64,000 nt of DNA from Bacteriovorax sp. BSW11_IV (GTDB lineage: Bacteria > Bdellovibrionota > Bacteriovoracia > Bacteriovoracales > Bacteriovoracaceae). Shown piece after piece: positions 52,626 to 60,732 of the stretch (position 1 is the stretch's first letter; each line of letters starts with the position of its first letter). The translations under genes and the position numbers were made by a program. The DNA lies in assembly GCF_000447755.1 (NCBI RefSeq), contig NZ_AUNE01000025.1:42831-106830 (forward strand). The letters are read 5' to 3'. The notes under the pieces are model-generated. The model was not told the DNA's origin, did no database searches, and saw nothing but the letters and a program-made list of their open reading frames with translations.

Positions 52626-53033
52626 TTATTCTTGATAACAATTTCTTTTATATTCATTGTAGATGTAACTGAAATTTTCTGTTGAGACATCTTTGTTTGA
52701 GAGGCAAGTGTTCTTGTGCTTGCTTGCTGTGATCTTATCTGTTCCAGAACAAACGTCCATCGCAGATCTGAAAATGTTTGCACAGTTTTGAAATCCTTTA
52801 ACAGCATATTGGAATCCACTCGCTGATAGAAATAACTTCTCACAAATTATTCCCATGTTGGCATCTGGTTTTTTTGATTCGGCAACAGCTTCATCGTATG
52901 CCGTGCTACCATCTTCGAATGTTCTACCGGCAAAAGAATATTCTATACTCCCTTGAGAAAAGAGTTGATCACAAGTGGCATATGAAGAGATTGATAAAGT
53001 TGTTAAGATGAGAAAAGAAATGATGGTTTTCAT
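52626..53033 (-). CDS. Secreted Cys-rich small protein
   Basis: 135 residues, signal peptide cut near SSYATC. Six Cys in the mature part (TCDQLF, IICEKL, NCANIF, DVCSGT, NTCLSN, NCYQE) probably form disulfides. Helical by pattern (ATAYDEAVAESKKP). Unknown family. It lies 87 bases downstream of the papain-like unit on the same strand, so it may be part of that group. Confidence 0.62.
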   Translation of the reverse strand: MKTIISFLILTTLSISSYATCDQLFSQGSIEYSFAGRTFEDGSTAYDEAVAESKKPDANMGIICEKLFLSASGFQYAVKGFQNCANIFRSAMDVCSGTDKITASKHKNTCLSNKDVSTENFSYIYNEYKRNCYQE

Positions 53034-53120
53034 TTATGAAGCTCCCAGATAAATTGAAGCTTCATTTTCCCATATTTATTGAATTAGCGAAATCATTTAA
53101 TATTGATTGAAAAAAGTCGA

Positions 53121-53546
53121 CTATTGTTGGCCAGCAAGAGAAATGTCTTTTTTCCCTTCTTCAAGATATTCATTAAAATAATCTAGGGATACGAATGAAC
53201 TATCTTTTTTAAAGAGGCAATAGGCTGAAGATTCGAAGTCTTTATTTAACTTTATATCAAATAATTTAGGTTCTCCTCCTAGTCTTCTACACACTTCAAA
53301 AAGAGGGGAACCGACAAAACTAAAAAGATCGGTTTTATCAATTGGTTCTTTTAAAACGTTTATGGCATGGCAGTTGTTATCTTTACAGTTGTTCGAAATA
53401 AAAGACGTATCTTTAAAACAAACTGGTAGTTTCTCTTCGATCTTATTTTTATTGAATCGATACTCGATATCTACAGTTTTACACTCCATTGCCAGAGGGG
53501 CATTCATGATGAACAGAAGTAGGAATATTTTGGTTTTATTCAACAT
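53121..53546 (-). CDS. Secreted DUF333-like Cys-rich protein
   Basis: 141 residues, signal peptide cut near LAMECKT. The segment FEVCRRLGGEPKLFDI...SAYCLFKKDSSFVSLDYF resembles the DUF333 motif (C-x-x-x-GG, then C-x-F-x-D-G-S). Several more Cys occur earlier (ECKT, PVCFK, NCKDNNCH). The start overlaps the end of the papain-like protease by 11 bases, so it is translated with it. It may be a partner or inhibitor of that enzyme; this is speculation from position. Confidence 0.6.
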   Translation of the reverse strand: MLNKTKIFLLLFIMNAPLAMECKTVDIEYRFNKNKIEEKLPVCFKDTSFISNNCKDNNCHAINVLKEPIDKTDLFSFVGSPLFEVCRRLGGEPKLFDIKLNKDFESSAYCLFKKDSSFVSLDYFNEYLEEGKKDISLAGQQ

Positions 53547-54957
53547 AATGTAGCCTTTGAGTGTTTCCCATTACATCTTCTACAGGAACCCACATATTAC
53601 CTTTGTCAGTTTCATAATTTTTAGATTTGTAGTGAGCACCCCAAGAATTTCTTATGAGGTATTCACACTTATTTGATTTCTTATTAAATCTTCTGGCCAC
53701 AATGGAAGAAGCGTGGCCACCATCATTTGTTACGGAATCTTTTACTGAAAAAATTGTAGGATCATAGGAGATCCCTGCAATATCTCCTTTATCAAGAATT
53801 GAATTCAGTTGTTTAATCATCTTCAATCTTTCATCAACGAGAGGCTTGTAATAAGTCGATTTAGCTTCCATCTTTTTATTTGGTTTAAAGATTTTACAAT
53901 TTGCTTTTTTCAAATCTTGAAATAAAGCACCAACTTCTGCTTCTCCCATAATTCTATTCATATCGTTATAGTCTAGATTAGGAAAAAGATATTTAAGCTC
54001 TTTGTATTCTTCACTACAAGAATGAAAGGAGTTCACAGAGTTTTTCTTGATGAAATCAACAATTTCATCCCATGTTTTCAACTGAGGTGGATTCATGAAG
54101 TTGATTTTTGGTCGTTGCGCTCTTTTTGTGATTTCTTTTGAATTAATCTCTTCAATTCTTTTTACAATCGGAAGAATTTGGTTTTTTAAATCTTTGCCAT
54201 TCAAAGTATAGAAGAAATCATCTGAAGGTAGCTCTGATTCGAGACATAGGCCGTCTTTGTAGGCGGCATTAAAAGCATTTCTTGTGTCTCCAGCATATGC
54301 AGAAGAGAGCTTTGGTGCATTTTTATAATATGACATGGCCACACCAATACTCGATACTTTTTTATTTGTTTTATGGGTGAGGAGATCAGACGCCACATAA
54401 GAAAAGCACCATCCAACAGAGTCTTGATCGCGAACTCTTCCTAGTGCTGCAGTTCTGTTATCTTTATTCGTACATGATATTTGATCAATCTTTTTTGCAG
54501 TTTCTGCTATTCTTAATTTTCCATTAGCCTCATAAAAGCTAATCATCTTCTTTTCTTTTTCAATGGCCACAAAGTCTCTATAGTCAGACTTGTCCATGCT
54601 GTGAATAGACTTATACTCAGCAAGCTCCGCTGACACATCCTTATAGTTGGCCTTCATCTTAATGATATCGTCTAATCGTTCTTTACGTTTTTTAAAATAT
54701 ATTTTTTGATAGTTATTAAAGAGTTCTTCAGTGACATTAATGTCTTTGTAGGTAACACATTTATTTTTGATGAGGTCTTTTATGGATCTAAAAGGGGAGT
54801 TGTGATAGCTCTTTTTTTCTAAAGCACCTTTAGTGAGATTCGCTAATTTATTTTTTTCATTTTTATAATGAGCAACGACCTTTGCATTATCTTTGCAATA
54901 ATCAGCATAACTATTTAAACTTAATGAAAGTAATATCAAAATTCCTTTTACAACCAT
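53536..54957 (-). CDS. Secreted papain-like (C1) cysteine protease
   Basis: 473 residues. A signal peptide (VKGILILLSLSLNSYAD) and a long Lys-rich helical pro-region (to about residue 165) precede the catalytic domain. Residues: Gln178 and Cys184 in VRDQDSVGWCFSYVASD, His415 in NDGGHASSIVARRF, Asn437 in IRNSWGAHYK, the complete oxyanion Gln/Cys/His/Asn set of family C1. The catalytic part has a long insert of helices between Cys and His. An extracellular or periplasmic zymogen is plausible. No SD is evident before the ATG at 54957. Confidence 0.82.
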   Translation of the reverse strand: MVVKGILILLSLSLNSYADYCKDNAKVVAHYKNEKNKLANLTKGALEKKSYHNSPFRSIKDLIKNKCVTYKDINVTEELFNNYQKIYFKKRKERLDDIIKMKANYKDVSAELAEYKSIHSMDKSDYRDFVAIEKEKKMISFYEANGKLRIAETAKKIDQISCTNKDNRTAALGRVRDQDSVGWCFSYVASDLLTHKTNKKVSSIGVAMSYYKNAPKLSSAYAGDTRNAFNAAYKDGLCLESELPSDDFFYTLNGKDLKNQILPIVKRIEEINSKEITKRAQRPKINFMNPPQLKTWDEIVDFIKKNSVNSFHSCSEEYKELKYLFPNLDYNDMNRIMGEAEVGALFQDLKKANCKIFKPNKKMEAKSTYYKPLVDERLKMIKQLNSILDKGDIAGISYDPTIFSVKDSVTNDGGHASSIVARRFNKKSNKCEYLIRNSWGAHYKSKNYETDKGNMWVPVEDVMGNTQRLHYVE

Positions 54958-55058
54958 ACAACACGTTTCGGTCTTCTAAATGATGTTCTTGAGGGAAATA
55001 GTTGGTTTTTGTGGGAAAGTGCTTTGAAAGTTGAAAAGCATGCTTAAATGAGGTCCAT

Positions 55059-55256
55059 ATGGTTAAAATTATTATAACTCTTGTCGTGTCTTTTATTGTC
55101 ATTGTTCCGTTTTTGGCCACGCCAATAGGCGAAGAAATTTATTCTTCTTACCAAGAAACAAAGGTTTATAAATCAATTTATTGCCAGTATGTGGATTGGT
55201 TTGGAACAGAAGGCTATGGCAAAATCAAATTCTTTTTAAAGTGTAAGCTTCCCTAG
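55059..55256 (+). CDS. Small single-helix membrane or secreted protein
   Basis: 65 residues. One hydrophobic helix (IIITLVVSFIVIVPFLATP) then a short soluble part with two Cys (IYCQYVDWFG, FLKCKLP). SD GAGG lies 8 bases before the ATG. A 7-bp inverted repeat AAGCTTC / GAAGCTT (55245-55268) spans its stop and the stop of the convergent gene. It stands in a 300-base interval between two large genes. Unknown. Confidence 0.45.
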   Translation: MVKIIITLVVSFIVIVPFLATPIGEEIYSSYQETKVYKSIYCQYVDWFGTEGYGKIKFFLKCKLP

Positions 55257-55266
55257 ATTGAGAAGC

Positions 55267-56238
55267 TTAGATTCTTTGCTTAATGCTATCGATAAGATTT
55301 TCATTAAGCTCTCTTGCAGAGAGTTCTTCATCGACTGGTGATTTTATTCTCTCAATTACATTTTCAAGAATGCTGTCGAAAACGATAGAAAGAAACTTCT
55401 TTTTCTCATCATCGTTTGAAGGCCACAAATTATTTCCAATAAAGCTTCTTGTCTGGGCGAATGTCGCATGCTCTTCTGATAAAAGTGCATTAGAAAAACT
55501 TCTTTCTTCTCCAGAAAAATCTCTTGCCATTACCAGCTCAAAGGCCTGATCTGAGATTTCATTGAAAAAGAGAGCGTTAACCATTGTGCGCTTATTGTCT
55601 GCGGCATAGACTGCTACGACATCGGCAAAGAGTTCATCATAGCCACCTAATATTCTACGAATGCGAGCATGTTCTTTATTACTTGTACGAGATTTTAAAA
55701 TGACTTCTCTTTGGGCCTTGATCAATTCAACTTCTTTTTGATCAACACCACTATTAAGCGCGGCCATGAGTTCCAAATCTTTTTGTGAAAAACTCACTGA
55801 TTCTTCTTTCATTTCTTTGAAAAATTCTTGTTCTTCAAGCATTTTACTAAAAATAGCATGACCATATTCATGGGCCATAACTGAATGAGAAGAAATAAAT
55901 TGACCGTAATACACCTGACCCCATGGGCCGCTAAAAGTTAGCCTCAAGGGAACTCTAATGATGAGACCCATATCAAATGATGCATTTGAATGCTCTCTTT
56001 CAATGAAGAGATTAATTGCTGGTGCTACTGGAGAAATCGCAGCAACTCTATCAATTGTTTCTGAAAAACTTTTTACTTGATCGCAGCTGAGAAAATCGCC
56101 TCTCGAATTTTTATAAACAAGGGAAACTGTATTGCTTGTAAGCTCACAGCTCATCTTTGAGACGATGGCCTGATTTGGTTTCTCAGAGGCCCAGGCCACT
56201 GAATTTATAAGGGAAAGTATTAGAATTAGCTTTTTCAT
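55267..56238 (-). CDS. Secreted HExxH metallopeptidase-like protein
   Basis: 323 residues, signal peptide cut near VAWASEK. The zinc motif HEYGH is at residues 123-127 (SVMAHEYGHAIFSKML), and GGYDELFADVVAVYAAD about 75 residues later could supply the Glu ligand, as in M48-like gluzincins. No membrane helices. One of four HExxH secreted proteins in the window; sequences differ outside the motif. Followed by a small convergent gene. Confidence 0.65.
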   Translation of the reverse strand: MKKLILILSLINSVAWASEKPNQAIVSKMSCELTSNTVSLVYKNSRGDFLSCDQVKSFSETIDRVAAISPVAPAINLFIEREHSNASFDMGLIIRVPLRLTFSGPWGQVYYGQFISSHSVMAHEYGHAIFSKMLEEQEFFKEMKEESVSFSQKDLELMAALNSGVDQKEVELIKAQREVILKSRTSNKEHARIRRILGGYDELFADVVAVYAADNKRTMVNALFFNEISDQAFELVMARDFSGEERSFSNALLSEEHATFAQTRSFIGNNLWPSNDDEKKKFLSIVFDSILENVIERIKSPVDEELSARELNENLIDSIKQRI

Positions 56239-56369
56239 GGACGCATTGTAGGGCCTTTTGACGGGATGGCCCTATTCTTTGTAATAAATCCATAGATTGA
56301 TTACAATTTTGACAGATCTTATTTAGGGGAGGTCTTTATATACTAGGTGTTTTAGGCTAATATCCCCCC

Positions 56370-57248
56370 ATGCCAAAGAGTAAGAAAAAGAATCAGGGTG
56401 AGCACATCCTAGAAAAAGTTATTAATAATTCCAAAATCAATTGGTTTCCTGGGCATATGCTCAAGGCCACGCGCGAGATCAAAGAAAAGATGAAGCTCGT
56501 GGATATTATTTTGGAAATCAGAGATGCTAGAGCGCCAATGGCCTCTGGAAATCCTGATTTAAAAAATACGATCGGACAAAAAAGACGATTAATTGTCGTG
56601 AATAAAACCAATCTTGCAGATCCTGATAAAACTCAGTTGTGGGAAAAATGGTTCGAACAAAATGAAGAAAATTTTGTTTTCATCAACTCTTTAGATGTCA
56701 ATTCACTCAAAAAAATTCAGGCAAAAGCAAAAAGCATGTTACCTGATAAAAAATCGGCCATAAGATTAATGATGGTGGGACTACCAAATACAGGGAAGTC
56801 GACAATCATTAATAGAATGGCCGGAAGAAATGCAGCCAAAAGTGGAAATAAACCTGGTCTAACTCAAAATCAACAATGGATTCGTTTAGGTCAGGATTTT
56901 GAACTTCTAGATACTCCAGGAGTTATGCCTCGAAATATTGAGGATGAAAATGAAGGACTTTGGTTGTGTGCAATCCATGCCATTAGAGATGAAATTCTCG
57001 GTGAAGAAGAAGTCGCTTGTTTTATCATTGGCCATCTTCTTAAAGAGAAATCTCCTTTTCTTGAACAGAAGTATAACTTAAAAGGTTTTAACTACTCAGT
57101 AGGTGAGGCCATTCATGAAATTACTCTTTTTAGAAATTTTCTAAGAAAGGGTGGACTTCCTGATTATGACAGAATCTATACTGTAATTTTAAGTGATTTC
57201 AGAAGTGGAGATTTGGGACCTTGTACGTTTGAGGTCCCAGCGCTTTAG
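56370..57248 (+). CDS. ylqF: Ribosome biogenesis GTPase YlqF/RbgA
   Basis: 292 residues. Circularly permuted GTPase: G4 VVNKTNL (about 74-80), G1 VGLPNTGKSTIINRM (about 136-150), G3 LDTPGVM. WFPGHMLKATREIKEKMKLVDIILEIRDARAPMAS at the N-terminus is diagnostic. RbgA acts in late 50S assembly. A 130-base leader precedes it. The stop overlaps the convergent epimerase-like gene by 4 bases. Confidence 0.95.
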   Translation: MPKSKKKNQGEHILEKVINNSKINWFPGHMLKATREIKEKMKLVDIILEIRDARAPMASGNPDLKNTIGQKRRLIVVNKTNLADPDKTQLWEKWFEQNEENFVFINSLDVNSLKKIQAKAKSMLPDKKSAIRLMMVGLPNTGKSTIINRMAGRNAAKSGNKPGLTQNQQWIRLGQDFELLDTPGVMPRNIEDENEGLWLCAIHAIRDEILGEEEVACFIIGHLLKEKSPFLEQKYNLKGFNYSVGEAIHEITLFRNFLRKGGLPDYDRIYTVILSDFRSGDLGPCTFEVPAL

Positions 57249-57886
57249 ATATCTTGTGCATTAATAATGAAAGTACCTTCTTGATCAAGAGAGCCTAATT
57301 CATACATGACATTGGCTAATTCCTTGGCCTGAGTGGCGAATTTCTTTGTGGCCTTTGACGGCAGAAAGACTGAAATGACTTTAGACATTTTTATCGCTAC
57401 ACTTTCTGCAAATCTAAATTCTTTGCGATCTCCAATGAGTAGGGCCGGTCTAAAAATTAGAAGACGAGAGAGATTCAATTCTTTTAGAACCTCTTCTGTT
57501 TCACCTTTAACTTTATTGTAAAAAATTGTTGAAGTTTTTTTTGCCCCAGTGGCCGATACAACACTAAAGCATTTGGCCTCATGCATTTTTGCAATTTGAG
57601 CAAAGTCTACAATGGCCTGGTAATCAATTTTTTTAAAATTTTCTTTTGAACCGGCCGACTTTAACGTCGTACCTAATGTACAAAAGTAGTAGTCTCCCTT
57701 TAGGAGATGCGCAGCATTTTTTAGTTCTGAGAGATCTCCCAAGATAATATCTTGGACTTTGTTATCTTTTAAACCTGAAGCTCTGCGACCAACGCAGATG
57801 ACTTTTGTAAATTTTTTGTCATTTATTAATCTCTTGGCGAGATAAGTCCCCACTAATCCTGTGGCCCCTGCAATTACCGCTATCAT
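57245..57886 (-). CDS. NAD(P)-binding protein, HTATIP2/TIP30-like
   Basis: 213 residues. Rossmann start MIAVIAGATGLVGTYLAKRLI, then CVGRR, DYYFCTLGTTLKSAGSKENFKKIDY and FSVVSATGAKKTSTIFYNKVKGETEEVL, with YNKVKG as the YxxxK-type motif of extended short-chain enzymes. Similar to TIP30/HTATIP2. Substrate unknown. Cytosolic. Shares a 4-base stop overlap with ylqF. Confidence 0.85.
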   Translation of the reverse strand: MIAVIAGATGLVGTYLAKRLINDKKFTKVICVGRRASGLKDNKVQDIILGDLSELKNAAHLLKGDYYFCTLGTTLKSAGSKENFKKIDYQAIVDFAQIAKMHEAKCFSVVSATGAKKTSTIFYNKVKGETEEVLKELNLSRLLIFRPALLIGDRKEFRFAESVAIKMSKVISVFLPSKATKKFATQAKELANVMYELGSLDQEGTFIINAQDI

Positions 57887-57960
57887 AGCTCCTCCGCCTA
57901 TCTATTCGTTAATTACTTTATATGATATATTCGTCGTTGAATTAATTAAAGGAGTTCTGT

Positions 57961-58389
57961 TTGAATCAGCAAAAAAAATTTTATGCTTTTTTTGCCTGTT
58001 GGTTGATCGCATCGATTTCAACACTAGGAAGTTTGTTCTTTAGTGAGATTATGCTCTTTCCTCCATGCAGCTTGTGTTGGTATCAACGTATTTTTATGTA
58101 CCCACTTGTTTTATTATTTATTCCCGCAATGTTGAATCCTACAAAAGAGGCCTTAAGATATTTATCTCCGATGGCACTTGTGGGTTGGTTCTTTTCTGCC
58201 TATCACAATCTTTTGCACTGGGGAATTATTCCTGAAAGTGCAGCTCCATGTAGAGAAGGTGTCAGTTGTTCGACAGTGTATCTTGATTGGTTGGGCTTTA
58301 TAACGATCCCTCTGATGGCCTTTTTCGCTTTTTCTACGATTTTAGCAATATTACTTTATCTTCATAGGATGATTAAAAATGAAAAATAA
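57961..58389 (+). CDS. DsbB/BdbC-like disulfide oxidoreductase
   Basis: 142 residues, four helices. Redox pairs are CSLC in PPCSLCWYQR and C...C in PCREGVSC. TTG start at 57961 is supported by GGAG (57951-57954) six bases upstream. Short like BdbC. It reoxidises a DsbA-like partner and passes electrons to quinone. The start of the dsbA-like gene overlaps its end by 11 bases, so they are an operon. Confidence 0.9.
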   Translation: MNQQKKFYAFFACWLIASISTLGSLFFSEIMLFPPCSLCWYQRIFMYPLVLLFIPAMLNPTKEALRYLSPMALVGWFFSAYHNLLHWGIIPESAAPCREGVSCSTVYLDWLGFITIPLMAFFAFSTILAILLYLHRMIKNEK

Positions 58390-59017
58390 AAAACTTTTTA
58401 TCTTCTCTTCTATTTGTTTATTACTTGCCCTTTTTGGAATTGGTGTAAAACTATATCAAAATGCCCAAAAATCTAAAGTCGCCAAAGTCGAAAGTAGTGT
58501 ATTTGAAAGAGAATATTCTCCAACTTTAGGCAATAAAGACGCAAAAGTTACAATGGTGGAATACCTCGATCCTGAGTGCGAAAGTTGCAGGGCTTTTTAT
58601 CCTTATGTAAAAAGAATTTTAAATGATTTTAACGGTCAAGTTAGACTAGTTGTTCGTTATGCTCCTTTCCATGCAAATTCTCAATTTGCTGTAAAAATAT
58701 TAGAAGCAGCAAGAAAACAAGATAAATACTGGGAAGCGATGGAGCTTCTTTTCCACTATCAACCAGCTTGGGGATCTCATCATAATCCTCGCCCAGAATT
58801 AATTTGGAATTATCTGCCAGAGATTGGTCTTGATATAGAAAAAATTAAAACTGATATGAATGATCCTGAAATTGCAAAAATTATTCAACAGGATATTGCT
58901 GATGGGCAGAAGCTTGGAGTAAGAATGACGCCGACATTTTTTGTTAATGGGCGCCAGCTAGAGCGTTTTGGTTATGAATATCTACGCGATCTTGTAAAAG
59001 AAGAATTAGAAAAATAA
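58379..59017 (+). CDS. DsbA/BdbD-like thioredoxin-fold protein
   Basis: 212 residues. N-terminal anchor (LFIFSSICLLLALFGIGVKLY) then a DsbA-like domain with CESC in DPECESCRAFYPYVKRI, and cis-Pro RMTPTFFVNGR. It introduces disulfides in the envelope with the DsbB-like protein upstream. Overlaps that gene by 11 bases and the convergent rhomboid gene by 12 bases. Confidence 0.9.
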   Translation: MKNKKLFIFSSICLLLALFGIGVKLYQNAQKSKVAKVESSVFEREYSPTLGNKDAKVTMVEYLDPECESCRAFYPYVKRILNDFNGQVRLVVRYAPFHANSQFAVKILEAARKQDKYWEAMELLFHYQPAWGSHHNPRPELIWNYLPEIGLDIEKIKTDMNDPEIAKIIQQDIADGQKLGVRMTPTFFVNGRQLERFGYEYLRDLVKEELEK

Positions 59018-59692
59018 TTGCTCTGATTCTTCATTGGTATAGTCATATAAGAGTTCATATTCAAATTTCTCATAGGATATGAACTCTTTTTTCTTAAACA
59101 AGTAATAGATCCCACCACTACCTAATCCCAACAACAATCCAACTCCATGAGCAAGGTAGCTTGTGTTAGGAGAGTAGTTTGTCGGAATTAAGAGAACGAA
59201 AGTTATCATACTTATTTTCATCAATCTTCTGATCTTCGAAACATGTCTTTCAATGAAGAAGTAGAGGATGAGCCAAAAGCCCCACATAAAGTAGACGACA
59301 CCCGACATTCCAACTAATGAAATGTGCTCACTCATGGTTTGTAGCACGATATAGTTAATGGAGGCCGCACTTAATATCGTAGTGATTATTAGAACTACTG
59401 GTCCGTAAAAAGACTGAACGTAAAAACTTAAAATACCTAGCATGAATGAATTAGAGAGAAAATGCCCCAAGTCGCCATGGATAAATGCACTTGTGATAAG
59501 CCTCCACCATTGATTTGCATTCATGACGTTTTCGCCATTGGCATTAAGAAGACTAGAAAAACCAAAAAGATTCATCCAATATTCATAGCTAAGAAAGTAG
59601 GAGAGAGTGAGGATGGCAAAGGCCATGTAAAAAGCATTTTTATAATGGGCATTTGAGAGATAATTTTCCTTAAAGCGAAGCTCAAAAAACAT
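59006..59692 (-). CDS. Rhomboid-family intramembrane serine protease
   Basis: 228 residues, six helices. ATG 59692 is preferred (GGAG six bases upstream) over 59713. Family features: WWRLITSAFIHGDLGHFLSNSFMLG (HGxxHxxxN), catalytic Ser in VGMSGVVYFMWG, and catalytic His in SYLAHGVGLLLGLGSG. An acidic soluble tail follows. It cleaves transmembrane segments of unknown clients. The 3' end overlaps the dsbA-like gene. Confidence 0.92.
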   Translation of the reverse strand: MFFELRFKENYLSNAHYKNAFYMAFAILTLSYFLSYEYWMNLFGFSSLLNANGENVMNANQWWRLITSAFIHGDLGHFLSNSFMLGILSFYVQSFYGPVVLIITTILSAASINYIVLQTMSEHISLVGMSGVVYFMWGFWLILYFFIERHVSKIRRLMKISMITFVLLIPTNYSPNTSYLAHGVGLLLGLGSGGIYYLFKKKEFISYEKFEYELLYDYTNEESEQLFF

Positions 59693-59861
59693 AACAACTC
59701 CAGTTTGTTTCACTAAAGATGATACTTAAACGAGGAGCGTCAAGGTTTTGCCTTTTTTTAATCTCGAATATTCAGTGATTCCAGGGTTTTGATGATGAAA
59801 TTAAGTATTGCCTAAAGGGGATTAAATGGCCGAACATAATAGGGATTTTTAGGAGAGATAT

Positions 59862-60272
59862 ATGAATCAACAACTAATCTATTTTCCCTTTTTGGCCATG
59901 GTCCTTTTAACGGGCTTCGTAATGTTCTTTATGTTCACGCGCAGAGTTCGTGATGTTAAATCTAAAAAAGTTTCAATCAAACAATTTAAAACTTATCAAT
60001 CGCTTGAAGGCTCATCGGACGCCGCCATCCAGGCCTCGCGAAACTTATCAAATCTTTTTGAAGCGCCAACACTTTTTTATGGTCTTTGTCTTTTTGCCTT
60101 GGCCTTGAATAAGGTGGATCAAATTATTCTTGTCCTAGCTTGGGCCTATGTGGTTCTTCGCGTAGTGCACACTTATATCCACTTAACGGCAAATAATGTA
60201 ATGAAAAGAATGCAGGTCTTTGCCCTTAGTTGGATTGTGCTTGTGGTCATGGCCATTAAATTGGCCCTATAA
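59862..60272 (+). CDS. MAPEG-family membrane protein
   Basis: 136 residues, four helices. Family segments are RNLSNLFEAPTLFYGLCLF and AWAYVVLRVVHTYIHLTANNVMKRM. Related to microsomal GST and leukotriene C4 synthase; bacterial function mostly unknown. SD AGGAGAG lies just before the ATG. Single gene. Confidence 0.92.
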   Translation: MNQQLIYFPFLAMVLLTGFVMFFMFTRRVRDVKSKKVSIKQFKTYQSLEGSSDAAIQASRNLSNLFEAPTLFYGLCLFALALNKVDQIILVLAWAYVVLRVVHTYIHLTANNVMKRMQVFALSWIVLVVMAIKLAL

Positions 60273-60277
60273 ATAAA

Positions 60278-60306
60278 TTGAATTCCCATGTGTTTTATGG
60301 GATAAA
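60278..60306 (+). promoter_or_regulatory. Candidate promoter of the 60.3-kb small gene
   Basis: TTGAAT (60278-60283), 17-base spacer, GATAAA (60301-60306). TCCCAT / ATGGGA arms (7-base gap) lie within the spacer and -10. Weak -10 match. Confidence 0.3.
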
Positions 60307-60339
60307 CTCTCGTTCTATTAATCAAACTAAGGAGTAAAT

Positions 60340-60663
60340 ATGAAACTAGCTGCTTTAATGCTTATGTTAGTGGCAAATACTTTCGCTTACCAATGCGAAG
60401 ATTTCGCTCATGATGCTAAGAAAGTTGAAACTTTAAACTTCATTTCAACAAATGTTCTTGGTTATGCTGATGCTGCAGATTTTTGTGCAAATGATTCTCA
60501 CATTGATCTTCAATTAAGCTTCATGCCTAACTATTTTAAATACCAAGAAGAAGATGATGATCACTATAAATTGATGGTCCACTATAGCTACTCAAGCTGT
60601 ACTTTCATCTACAATATCACTCAGAAAAAACTATCTGATAAATCTTGTTATAGTACTTGGTAA
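60340..60663 (+). CDS. Small secreted Cys-containing protein
   Basis: 107 residues; a signal peptide (MLMLVANTFAYQC) and a 90-residue mature part with four Cys (QCEDF, DFCAN, SSCTF, KSCYS), probably two disulfides. SD AAGGAG precedes the ATG. Beta-rich C-terminus with many Tyr. Unrecognised. Confidence 0.65.
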   Translation: MKLAALMLMLVANTFAYQCEDFAHDAKKVETLNFISTNVLGYADAADFCANDSHIDLQLSFMPNYFKYQEEDDDHYKLMVHYSYSSCTFIYNITQKKLSDKSCYSTW

Positions 60664-60689
60664 GAGTATTTCTACTTTTGCGTAAAATG

Positions 60690-60730
60690 TGGTACCTCTA
60701 ATTTCTGAATTTTTGGAAAGAGAGGTACCA
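60690..60730. promoter_or_regulatory. Inverted repeat containing the guaD SD
   Basis: TGGTACCTCT (60690-60699) pairs perfectly with AGAGGTACCA (60721-60730); 21-base loop. The right arm contains GAGG, the apparent ribosome binding site of guaD (TTG at 60733). As RNA it could hide the SD; as DNA it is two GGTACCTCT half-sites about three helical turns apart. Confidence 0.55.
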
Positions 60731-60732
60731 AG

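Noticed and set aside
55245..55268. AAGCTTC/GAAGCTT inverted repeat across two convergent stops, considered as terminator
   Set aside because: Seven-bp stem with a 10-base loop and no T run on either strand; left as a note in the small-gene entry.
60690..60730. Considered a guanine riboswitch because it precedes guanine deaminase
   Set aside because: Only a single stem is visible; the three-way junction and conserved loop bases of purine riboswitches are absent.
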